From assembly GCA_021442155.1 (NCBI GenBank), contig CM038214.1:50164703-50228702 (forward strand): a DNA stretch of 64,000 bases, in the 5' to 3' direction. Of this stretch, positions 48,432 through 58,912 are shown one piece after another. Made by a program: the position numbers and the translations under genes. This DNA comes from Cymbidium sinense. Its lineage: Eukaryota > Streptophyta > Magnoliopsida > Asparagales > Orchidaceae. The stretch's first letter is position 1. Every line of letters starts with the position of its first letter. The notes under the pieces were generated by a model that saw nothing but the letters and a program-made list of their open reading frames with translations, had not been told where the DNA came from and ran no database searches.

Positions 48432-48926
48432 TTTTAGTTTTTTTAATAAAAAATAAATTTAGATTCAATGTTTCATCTTTTGGATTTCATCAACCAAGTA
48501 ACACCTCAAGTTTTTAAAGACACATGCAATGACATAGATAAAAAATGAGCACGCATAGAACAAATCAAAAACCATAGATAACTAGAACCGTCTTTACTAT
48601 AAAGACAGTTCCATATGCAGCAGATCAGATTGATTGTTCTTCAGCTTCTCCAGTTCCCATCAGAACCACCTCAGCTTCTCAAGCAGTGGGATCCACCATC
48701 ATATCCCCGATCTCTCCCTTCGCCACCACCATGGTTGTAAGCTTCGTTGCTCCACCTACTTCCATAGCCACCACAGCTCCAACCATCGCCTCCATATCCA
48801 TAAGCACCTCAAGATTCCCCACCACTACTGTGATAACTGTGGCCTCCGCCTTCGCCTCCACCGCTTGATCTAGACTGAGCCTAGTTGACGATGATGTTCC
48901 TATAGTGAAGGTTCTGCCCATTATTA
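48432..48926 (-). pseudogene. Glycine-rich RNA-binding protein 3' fragment, copy 13
   Basis: On - it reads NGQNLHYRNIIVN, a TAG stop, then AQSRSSGGGEGGGHSYHSSG. Two further stops interrupt the Gly-rich part, and it ends in frame GGSDGNWRS-stop. Frame is kept over almost the whole length (few indels), so this copy and copy 7 are the best templates for aligning the others. Right junction is type B. Confidence 0.85.
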
Positions 48927-49551
48927 AGGTTTATGTTTAGGTTTAGGTTTATTAGGTTTTAGGGTTTAGGCTTTATTTTTTATTTATTTTTATGTTTATT
49001 TTTTTGGGTTTAGTTTTATATTTAGTTTTTATTTTATTTTATTTTAGGTTTATTTTATTTTTATTTTACATTTAGTTTTTATTTTATCTAGGTTTTTTAT
49101 TCTTAGGTTTATTTTATTTAAGGGTTTAGGGTTTTTTTAGGCTTTAGGGTTTAGAGTGGGTTTAGGGTGGGTTTAGTTAGTAGGATCAGTTTAGATTTAG
49201 GGTGGGGGGAGGTTTAGGGCCCAGGTTTAAGTTAGTTTAGGTCCAGGGCCCAGGTTTTAAGGTTTAAGGCCCAGGGTTAGGTAGAGGGTTAGAGATTTAG
49301 TTTAGGAGTTTAGGTTTAGGAGGGTTTAGTTAGTCAGAGTTTAGGTTTATTTAGGGTTTAGGGTTAGTAGGGTTTTGGGGTTCGTAGGGTTTAAGTTATG
49401 GTTAGTTTTAGGTTTAGGGTTGTGGTTCAGGTTTAGGGTTAGGCTTTAGGGTTTAGGGTTTAGGTTAGTTTAGGATTTATGGTTTAGGTTTATTTAGGGT
49501 TTAGGGTTTAGGGTTTCTGAGGTTTTAGGGTTTAGTGTTTAGGGTTTAGGG
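48927..49551 (+). repeat. Last array segment before the L1/RTE block
   Basis: A T-rich half-module (48927-49130) is followed by C-bearing words (CCCAGG near 49220-49275) and TTTAGGG variants up to 49551. It meets a run of 14 T that is the poly(A) tail of L1-C. It is the right-hand limit of telomere-like DNA in the window. Confidence 0.8.
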
Positions 49552-51033
49552 TTTTTTTTTTTTTTGAAAAAAGTTCAAATTTTATTTCCATAAAAGGAAA
49601 AAATATAATGTTCTTAAAAGGGGTAAAGCTAAGAATTCTACCGGTCATAGAGGTACAAGAAACCTAAAGAGCTAAACCCCCATCTAAGTACATTTGTAGA
49701 AGAAAAGAAAACAAATGGGCAAAAACAACAACTATAAAGCATGAGAGAAAAATGACACAGAGTAAAATAAAGCAAAGCATGAAAGTAGAAAAAGGATGAG
49801 TCAGTAGCAGTTCATGATATATTTAAGAAAGAAAAATAAGCAAGCTCCACAGCAACAATAGTAGGGATGACTGATAAATGGCCAGGCCTTCGATAGAGTT
49901 CCAACCTATGAAAGAATTTTGCAAAAAATACTACCAAGGAAAAAGTCATAGCTAAAAGGATAAGGATAAAGGGAGCAAAAGGAGAGAGCTGAGAATGAAA
50001 AGGCTCAGGCTCCGTTAAGATCATCTTAAGGGGCAACAATACATATTAGCATCCAAACTTCATAAGAAGGGTGAGTAACATCATAGCCATCATAGCGAGC
50101 ATACCTGATACCTGCAGCCATCCAAGGCAAGTAGTCCATAGTGATGCAGTCATGCACTAAACAAACATAGAAAACAACCAGCTAGTAGCCATTAAGCAAG
50201 CAACCCACCAACTAAAACCCACAATAGGCCAATCACATAAAGCCAACAACCTAGAAGTTATTACAATATCATTGGCCAAGCTAATGGAACCAAGCAGTAA
50301 CACCACGAAAACCACCACCAGCATACATGAACAAGCCAACAACCAAGACCAGCACACACATAAGGTAGCCAATGGCAGCCACCAATCACCAAAAACCAAA
50401 AATCCCAATTTAGAAGGATCAGTAAAGGTTCGGCCAACATAGAAAAAGGCTGCAACAAATTGGCCAAGAAGAAGAAGGAAAATAACTAATAAAGAGAAAG
50501 GTAGCCAACTAAGATTCTAATGATAACTAAAAGTCCTCCCACCAAAGCAGCCAAAATAAAACATCCATAAGGCAGCCACCAGAGAACAACACATCATTAG
50601 TAACCAACAAAGGAAAGATCCCCATCAGCCAAGGAAAAGCCAAAAAAACCAGCAAAACACCACACAATAAAGAAACAACCAACCAATCCAACTAGCCAAC
50701 ATTGCCTTTTAGCCAACCACCACAGCAGCAGAAAACCCAAGTCAATGTAAAGGCCTATAGTAGGCATCAAGCCGAAACCACCCAAGATAGCCAAGGAAAT
50801 GACAGCCACCAAAAAGCCCACAACTAGCCAACCTAGAACAATAACCAAACCCAAAGTCACTGCAGCCAAGAGAAGAAGGCTAAAATAGGAGGACGATAAA
50901 ACCAAAACCAAAAGAAACAAAATAGAATCAACAAAACTTACCAAGGCCTAGTCAACAAGACAAAGAAAGTAATAGCCAAACAAAAACCTCCACCATTCCA
51001 AAATGAAGCCCGAGCTAAACTGCCAATAGTCCC

Positions 51034-51050
51034 CCATATATGTCACCAAC
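51034..51050. repeat. Target-site duplication of the RTE, left copy
   Basis: CCATATATGTCACCAAC, next to the CAA-repeat tail of the element. The last CAAC may be partly tail, so the true duplication could be 13-17 bp. Confidence 0.8.
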
Positions 51051-54000
51051 AACAATAACAACAACAACAACAACAACAAGACTTAATCCCACTAGGTGGG
51101 GTCGGCTACATGAATCCTTCGTCTCCATTGTGTCCTATTATTTGTCAAATTCTCATTTAATTCAAGTATACAAAGATAATTTTTTATACATCTTAACCAA
51201 GTCTTTTTAGGTCTAACTCTACCTTTCTTAACATAAGGTAAATCTAATGCATCTACTCTCCAAATCATCGGACCCGACGCTTTATGTGGCCAAACCATCT
51301 AAGGCAACTCTCCTAATCTTATCTTGAGCTACTACAACTTTTTCCCAACATACTCATTTTGCATTCTATCTCTAGGGTAAAGCCACTCATCCACTGAGCA
51401 TCCTCATCTCGTAACACTTAACTTAGTTTTATGTTTCTCTTTTATTGGCCAACATTCTACACCATAAGTCATTGCAGGTCTTACCACCATCTTATAAAAT
51501 TTTCCCTTAAGTTTAAGTGGAACTTTTCTATCACATAATAGGCCAGATGCATTCCTCCACTTCAACCATCCAACATGAATTCTACTTATAACATCTCCAT
51601 CTATTTCACCATCATTTGAACAGTAGAGCCTAAATATCTGAATCACTCACTCTTATTAATGACTTGATCACCTAAAGTCACAACACTACCACTAAAACTT
51701 CTATAACTAAAATTACACTCCATATATTAAGTTTTAGATCTACTTAAACAAAAATCTTTAGACTCTAAAGTTGACCTCCATAATTCAAGTTTTTGTTGGA
51801 CTCCCTCTTTAGTCTTATCAACAAGAAGAATGTCATCGAAAAGCATACACCAAGGTACATCTTCTTATAAATGCCTTAAGTACATCCATAAACTAAAGTA
51901 AAAAAGATAAGGGCTTAATGTTGATCCTTGATGTAATCCAACAAATAGGAAAATATCCTCCTTTTTGGACACAAGTAATGCTCTAGTATACATATCCTTA
52001 ATGACTTGAATATAACCAATATTAACTTCTTTCGTTCTAGAACTCTCCAAAGAACATCTCTTGAGACTTTATCATAAGCTTTCTCTAAATCAATAAATAT
52101 CATATGTAGATCCTTCTTATTTTCTCTACGCTTCTCCATCAAACCTCTTAACAAATGTATAGCATCCATGGTAGATCTACCTGGCATGAAACCAAACTGA
52201 TTGTGAGAAACTTCTGTATCACATCGTAACCTATGCTCAATTACTCTCTCCCATAATTTTAATGTATGGCACATTAACTTAATTCCTCTATAATTTTGCA
52301 CACTCTTGTGCATCACCTTTATTCTTAAATATAGGAACCAACAAACTCTTTCTCCACTCATCTGGCATCTTTTTAGTTTTTAAAATAACATTAAAAAGAT
52401 TTATAAGCCAAGAAATTCCATAATCTCCTAAACATTTCCACACATTTATTGGAATATTATCCAGTCCTACTGCTTTTCCACATTTCATTTTCTTTAAAGC
52501 TTCACTAACTTCAGATTTACTAATACGACGATAAAAATGAAATTCTCTATTTTGTTTAGGGTATTAAGGTTGCTAAAATCAATCGTACTTTCAGATCCTT
52601 CATTGAAAAGTTTATTAAAATACCTCATCCACCTATTTTCAATATCTTTTTCTAAGAAAAGCACTTTATTATTTTTATCTTTAATACCCCTCGCTTGAAC
52701 TATGTCATTACTTCTCCTATCTCTTTGGTTGGCTAACTTATACATACATCTTTCACCTTCTTTGGTATCTAATCTATTGTATAAATCATTAAAAGCAAAA
52801 TTTTTTGCATCATATATTGCTTTCTTAGAATCTGTACAAGCCATTTTATATCTTTCCCAATTCTTTGAGTTTTTACATCTAAATCAAGTTTTATAATAAT
52901 GCTTCTTATTTCTTATCTTTTTTTGCACACTCTGACTCCACCACCAACTATTCTTGTTAAAAGAAGCTTTTCCTTTTGATTCGCCAAACACATCTTTAGC
53001 AACTTGCTTAATTTCACTTGATATTTTTTCCCACATAACGTTAGCTTCCTTATAAACATCCCAAACTCTAATTTCTTGTAGCTTGCTCTTAAAAATATTT
53101 TTATTTGTGTTCTTTAAGTGTCCCCATCTAATCCTAGGACAATCATTTAGTTTTTTTTTTTCTCTTACAACCTTTCAACTTAAAATCTAAAACTAAAAGT
53201 TGATGTTGGGTACTTAAAATTTTACTTGGAATGACCTTACAATCTTTACAATCTAAACGATCTATTTTTCTTATCAAAAAATAATCAATCTGTGTTTTAC
53301 TAGATCCATTTTTATAAGTAATAATATGTTCATCTCTTTTCTTAAATAAAGTATTAGCAACTATAAAATCATAAGCTAAGGAAAAATCTAATATAGTCCT
53401 ATCTTCTTCATTAGTCACTCCAAATCCATAACCACCATGAATACTTTTAAAATCTTCTACCACTATACCAACATCTCCATTTAAATCTCCCCCAATAAAT
53501 ACTTTTTCTTCAAGTGGTATCTTTTGTATTAATCCCTCTAATTTATTCCAAAATTTTTCTTTTGAGCTTACCTCCAAACCTACTTGAGGCGCATAGACAC
53601 TTCTAACATTGATAATCTTAGTATCAACAATAATCTTTAAAGCTATAATTCTATCACCACATCTATTAATACTTATAACATTATCCTTCAAACTTTTATC
53701 TATAATCACACCTACACAATTTCTAGTTCGACTTTTACCAAAATACCAAAGTTTAAAACCTAAACTATCAATCTCCTTGGCCTTCTCACCAACCCATTTA
53801 GTTTCTTGAACACATAAAATATTTATCTTTCTATGAACCATAATATCTATTAATTCCATTAATTTACCTGTAAGAGTACTTATATTCCAAGATCCTAACC
53901 TAATTCTAGATTCATGGACTAACTTCTTTGCCCGCATCCATCCATAATGTGGGAACCCTTGCTTATTTAACATCGCACTGGGCTATGCAGCTCTAGTATT

Positions 54001-54131
54001 TTTTCACTGTATTCAAGCCATACAGCGAGTCGCTTCTAGGGAACGCCCTAGCATTAACACAATAATTTAAATGATTCATGTCATGATTATTTCAATAAAT
54101 TTTACACTGGCTGTCGACTACCTAACGCAAC
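51051..54131 (-). mobile_element. Full-length RTE-clade LINE
   Basis: Minus-strand element of about 3.1 kb, the usual size for plant RTE. The 5' leader starts GTTGCGTTAGGTAGTCGAC. A single ORF encodes endonuclease and RT, and the 3' end is HVADPT-stop, GTGGGGTCGGCTACATG-type text and a TTG-repeat tail (CAA repeat on + at 51048-51080). A 17 bp target duplication flanks it. It is inserted in the 3' region of L1-C and is therefore younger than that element. It carries stops and frameshifts in the RT half. Confidence 0.9.
51092..53973 (-). pseudogene. RTE ORF (endonuclease and reverse transcriptase)
   Basis: ATG at 53973 opens a 276-codon intact endonuclease. It shows RLGSWNISTLTGK, CVQETKWVGEKA (catalytic Glu), SVYAPQVGLE, FIGGDLNGDVG (Asp/Asn), KTQIDYFLIR and STQHQLLVLD (where the catalytic His is preceded by Gln, not Asp). 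The RT half (about 52900-51640) reads [55 protein letters not shown] and [11 protein letters not shown] over several frames. The catalytic box reads [10 protein letters not shown] where MLFADDILLVD is usual, so one codon is missing. The C-terminal part is LPYVKKGRVRPKKTWLRCIK and ends HVADPT. Its first half is far better kept than its second. Confidence 0.85.
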
Positions 54132-54148
54132 CCATATATTTCACCAAC
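54132..54148. repeat. Target-site duplication of the RTE, right copy
   Basis: CCATATATTTCACCAAC, differing from the left copy at one base, directly next to the 5' end of the element. It marks a normal target-primed insertion with a complete 5' end. Confidence 0.8.
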
Positions 54149-54588
54149 AAAAAAGGAAAATATAGCCAAAATAACCAACTAGCTAGCGAATCTAACTAGC
54201 AAACACTGTCAGTCAACCCAACTAGCAAACAAAACCACCCATTCAACCACTACAACAGGAGATCCAAAACAAGTAAGTGTGCAATTAGCCTCAAAATGAG
54301 GAAAAACTCATACAGGAGGAAAAACAAATAGCAGACAAAGCCACAACCCAATAGGAGGTTATCAAAAATAGCCAAGGAAAAAATGTTGTAAAAACCAAGC
54401 CAGACAGACAAAACCACCAGGGAGTAAATAACAGGCAAAACCAAAAGTAAAAGGTCAAAAGTCACAACCAGCTTTAGCCAAAGAGTGAAAAATAAACAAA
54501 TAACCACAACCCAAAGACGATTTAACAAAGGGAAAACAAAAAGCAAATGCTCATAAAAAACCAACACAAAAGAAACCAAGCCAAGAAA

Positions 54589-57075
54589 TTATAATCTAAG
54601 ATAAGGCAATCTAGTATTATTTAGATTAACTAAGCCTCTTAATAGTTTAGGAATTGTTTGATTGTCAAATAAAGTGAACTCAGTTAAGTTGGCACCAAAA
54701 TTAACAAATAAATTAGCACAAGCATTACCTTCACGAAGGATGTGGGAAATTTTAAAACAAACTTGAGAAATAAGATTTTATGTATGATTAAGGAGATAAA
54801 ATAATTCAGGATTCCCATTTCTATTGGAATTAAGCATGTATAGAAGCAAGAGAGAATCAACTTCAATCCAGATATTGAGAAAACCTCTATTCAAACAAGT
54901 TTCAATAGCTTTATTAACAACCATAAGCTCAGCAAAAATAACAGAACAGGCTTTGAGAGGATATGAAAAAGCAAAAATGACAATACCTTTAGAATCCCTA
55001 AGGATACCACCACAGACAAATTTATTGGAAGCTATAGAACCATCAGTATTCACTTTCATCAAGTTATTTTTAGGTTTGATCCAATGGATAATCCTAGCAC
55101 CTTTATATAGGTCCAAGTCAAGCAAAATGATACCCAATTTTTTAGCCACAAATTTATAGCCTCTAAAATGAATGTTACTAATAAGATTAGCATTAAGCGA
55201 GCATGGATTTTTTTTCTTTAGTTATAGCCAGAATCCTTTTGTGGTTCATAGGAGTGCCACGATATTTAGCATCATTTATATCCATCCAGATGAACCAGAG
55301 AAGGGTAATCACAATTAAAACTTTTATATGACCTTTCACAGTTTTTTTGAAACAAACTTCAAGAAGTTGATATAAACAAAGAGAACCATTAAAATAGTTG
55401 GTATTAAAGAAATCATCATACCAAATCATAATTTAGAAGTAATAGTACCATTGACAAAAACATGATTTATATTTTCAATATGAAAGCAATAATAGCATTT
55501 TGATGGTAAATATAACCCTTTAGTCCAGAGAAAAGAGTCCACGGGAATAAAGTTATTCAAAATCCTCCAAGAAAAAAATTGAATAGGAAATGGGAATGAT
55601 ATTGTTCCAAAGTTTAATAAAGACCTTGGAGGTGTTCTTCTTAACTCTAATAAAATTCCAAACCTCTTTAAGAACAAAATCACCATTATAAGAAAGCATA
55701 AAAAGAATTTGATTAGGTATGTTAGATGAAATGGGAATATTTCTAAAATTGTCAAAAAGAGAAATTGGGATATAATTCTCAAGTTTACTTTCATTCGAAT
55801 TATTATTAAGCCAAAAAGAGTTAACTTTGATAATGAAGTATAGTGGGTAGATAAAAGGGTGTCAATGAGCTGTTGCCAGTCCAGTTTTCTTGCCAAAAGA
55901 AAGAAGTACCTGAATGAATACACCAAGATATTAAGGATTCGACAAACCATTTAATGGAGGAAAGCCTTTTCCAAACTGGAGAGTCACCAACTTTATAAGC
56001 ACAGATAAGAGGGTGTTTACCTTGGCAATATTTTTCCATCATAAAATTAGCCCAAAGGCTATCATTCTTTCTAAAATTCCACCCGAGCTTATGATAGAAT
56101 GTGGTGATAGCTTCATGAATAGGGTTGCAACCTAGAGCACCTTCGCCCAAAAGACCACAACATTTATGCCAAGATGTCCAATGCATTCTTTAGGTAGAGT
56201 TATTGGAGCCCCAAAAAATTTATTAAGCAAGAGATCAATTCTGATGAGAGTAGCATTAGTGGGGATAATAGTTTGAATCAAATAAAGAGGCATTGAATTG
56301 AGAGTGCTTTTAAGAATGGTGAGCCTGCCACCAAAAGAAAGTGAATGGAATTCCCAAATTGAAATTTTATTTAATTTTTTTTAAATTAACTCATCAAAGA
56401 GATGGGATCATTTTTGGCTTTTAAAGAAAGGAGCACCAAAGTACTATAGAGGCAAGTGTTGATGCTTAAATTAGTGATATGCAAAATTTGATTGATTTAA
56501 TTATTAGAGATTTGAGAGGAAGTGATCAAATAGCTTTTGTTACCATTGATAGAAAGGCCACTTTTTCTACCAAATTTATTTATAAAATACTTGAGATGCT
56601 TGATATGATGAATAAAAGCATTGCAAAAGATAATGAAATCATCTACAATGCTTAAATGGGAAACATGAAGACCACCAAGAGTTCTCTAGTACATACTAGG
56701 ATTGTTAAAGAATAAATCATCGATGATCCTAGATAGGTAGTCAACAACAATAATAAATAAAGCAAGAGATAATGGATCCCCTTGTCTTAAGCCATGTGAA
56801 GAGGGAAAGAAACCCAAGGCTTTCCCATTAAGCAAAATCAAAAACCAGGAATTATTAATATAATTTTTAATAAGAAAAATAAATTTATCAGAAACCCCAA
56901 ATAAATTTAGAGTATGGAAAAGAAAGTCCCAAGAATGGTTATCAAAGTCTTTGGTAATATCTAACTTGAAAAGAATGTTGCCACCTCTAATCTTGGCATC
57001 AAGATCATGAATTAATTCTTGGGCTAGTAAAATATTATCAAAAATAGGACATCTTGGTGTGCTATAGTGACTCAC
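54589..57075 (-). pseudogene. L1-C ORF2, 3' part (RT, zf-RVT, RNase H)
   Basis: It begins near STPRCPIFDNILLAQELIHD (RT, after the point where GFVPGR is usual). ILFKLDITKDFDNHSWDFL and HGLRQGDPLSLALFII follow. The catalytic box HLSIVDDFIIFCNAF keeps both Asp. The zf-RVT-type motif reads SKCYYCFHIENINHVFVNG at about 55480. RNase H reads LMKVNTDGSIASNKFVCGGI, then AELMVVNKAIETC and IWIEVDSLLLLYML, with all three acidic residues present. The end is LPYLRL-stop at 54589-54591. Several stops and shifts lie between domains, but this is the least decayed L1 coding stretch here. Confidence 0.75.
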
Positions 57076-57077
57076 AT

Positions 57078-58583
57078 TCTGGAGCCTCTTATTCATATTA
57101 ATAAAATTAACGATGTTGCTAGAATGATTGACTTCAATAAACTTTTCTATAATGTTAGTAATAAGATTTGGTGTTTTTGGATAATTTCTTTGAGGATTTT
57201 ATTATTGATGATTTTCAACAAGTTGTCAATGCTCAAATCTCTTATGGCGACTACTGCATTTTAGGCTCTTTTTTTTATGCATCTTGTTATAGATCTGGTA
57301 GAAATGTTCTTTGGGATAGTTTGAGGAATTTTACTACCTCGGTCAAAAACTTGGTTTGTGGGTGGTGATTTTAACACTATTTTATTCTATTCTAAATAAA
57401 GTAGTGGTTGCTCTCCCAATATTCATTCTATGGAAAATTTTCCCAATATGATCCTTGATTGTAATTTGATTGTAATTTAATTGAAACTGGCTTTAAGGGT
57501 TCTAATTATACTTGGTAAAACACTATACTTTGGGAAAGGTTGGATCAGATTCTTTTTAATACTCATTGGTTTACTCAATGGCCTATTACTTCTATTGATG
57601 ATTTAAGCATATCCTTGTCTGATCATGCTCTTCTTTTAGTTTCTATTAAAGATACTTCTAAGAAATTACATAAATCCTCTCCTCTTAGATATCAGTACAT
57701 GTGGATTCAATATATTGATTTTTTTGATGTTGTGGCTAATAATTGGAAAGCCCTTTACATCCTGATAATTCCATTATGGGGAATGAATAGATTTTGGTTT
57801 AAACTTTAAATACTTATACAAAATTTGGGTTCATGGAGCAAGCATTGTTTTAAAAACCATTTTGCTAATATTTTAAGATATGGAAAAATTGGTTTGTGAT
57901 CTTGAAGTCTCTTTTATGTCTGATCCTTCTAAGATTAAGGACTTGACTGAGGCGAAAGAAGAACTTGTTAACTTCCAAAATATGGAAGAGACTTACTTGC
58001 ACCAAAAAGCTGCTAGTAAGCATATTGCGGATGGTGATAGGAATACTAGGAATTTTCATGCTTTAGTTAATAAAAAGAGAGCTTTAAATAATATTTAACA
58101 AATTAAAGATGACAATGGTGTTTGGATTATGGAGAATAATGATATTAAGGAATCAATTATTAATTAATTTTGAAATATGCTTAATAAGAGTTGCTCTTAT
58201 GAAGCTACTTCAAAATTGCATTTGATTCCTTATATTATTAATAATGATGATAATGATTTTCTTACCATCGAGCCTAATAAAGATAAAATTTTTAAAGTCC
58301 TTAATAGCATGAATATAGATTCTGTTGCTGGTCCGAAGGGTTTCACTACTCAGTTTTTTTAAAAATGTTGGTTTATCATTAAAAATGATTTAATTGAGAT
58401 AGTGGTTTATTTTTTTATTGGTAATTTTTTTCCTAGATATTTTTCTAGTACTTCTATTATTCTCATACCTAAGAAAGATAATCCAAACTATTGGAGTGAT
58501 TTTAGACCTATTAGTCTTTACACCTTTTTCAATAACTTGATTTCAAAAATTCTAACCAACGGGCTTAGTCCAAAAATTAATAA
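57078..58583 (+). pseudogene. L1-C ORF2, inverted 5' part (endonuclease and start of RT)
   Basis: On + it starts EPLIHINKINDVARMIDFNK, then NKIWCFW, and VGGDFNTIL with SMENFPNMILDCNL (endonuclease). MEETYLHQKAASKHIADGDR follows, then NSMNIDSVAGPKGF and ILIPKKDNPNYWSDFRPISL, ending ISKILTNGLSPKINN. These are the blocks that come before the - strand part in a normal ORF2. The first 30-40 residues of the endonuclease (MVSFLIWNVRG in L1-B) are missing. Stops are frequent. Confidence 0.75.
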
Positions 58584-58838
58584 TGTAACTTGGCTAGGCG
58601 ATAATAAAAATTTTAAAACTTAAATCTTAAACTTTAAGTTTTAGTAGAAAATTAATTTTTGATTTTATAATGACAAGATATAATTCTTAATGCAACAAAA
58701 AAAAATACAGTAAAGTAAAGAGAGACAATAGATGCATAATTTTTATGTGGTTCAACTAAACCCCAAAATTGGCCTACATCCATGCCTAGCCACCCCTGGC
58801 TAGGAATCCACTAAATGCAAAAATAGCATACAAATAAT

Positions 58839-58912
58839 ACTCTCCTATAATGGGGCTAGTACAACCCCTACAATAATATGTACTCTCCTACAAAGGGGCG
58901 AGTACAACCCCA
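58839..58912. repeat. 44 bp-spaced direct repeat in the copia LTR
   Basis: CTCTCCTATAATGGGGCTAG and CTCTCCTACAAAGGGGCGAG, each followed by TACAACCCC, lie 44 bases apart. The region next to it (GTGGTTCAACTAAACCCC) resembles words common in long plant copia LTRs. Function unknown. Confidence 0.7.

Larger units (their letters stand above)
49552..58583 (-). mobile_element. L1 LINE (L1-C) with 5' inversion, split by an RTE insertion
   Basis: Minus-strand L1 whose 3' end is a clean run of 14 A (T at 49552-49565). Its 3' region (49566-51033 and 54149-54588) shares words with L1-A and is interrupted by the RTE element. ORF2 reads from RNase H back to the middle of RT on - up to about 57075. The missing upstream part (endonuclease and first RT third) follows on +, at 57078-58583. 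Subtracting the RTE, about 5.9 kb of L1 remains. The layout matches a twin-priming (5'-inverted) L1 insertion. The right end is uncertain because it meets the copia LTR. Confidence 0.75.

Noticed and set aside
1..49551. C depletion on + as a result of bisulfite-type conversion of the whole sequence or of RIP-like mutation
   Set aside because: Gene fragments and retroelements within the same stretch have normal C content, and RIP-like change would affect both strands. The C-poor text follows from telomere G-strand ancestry.
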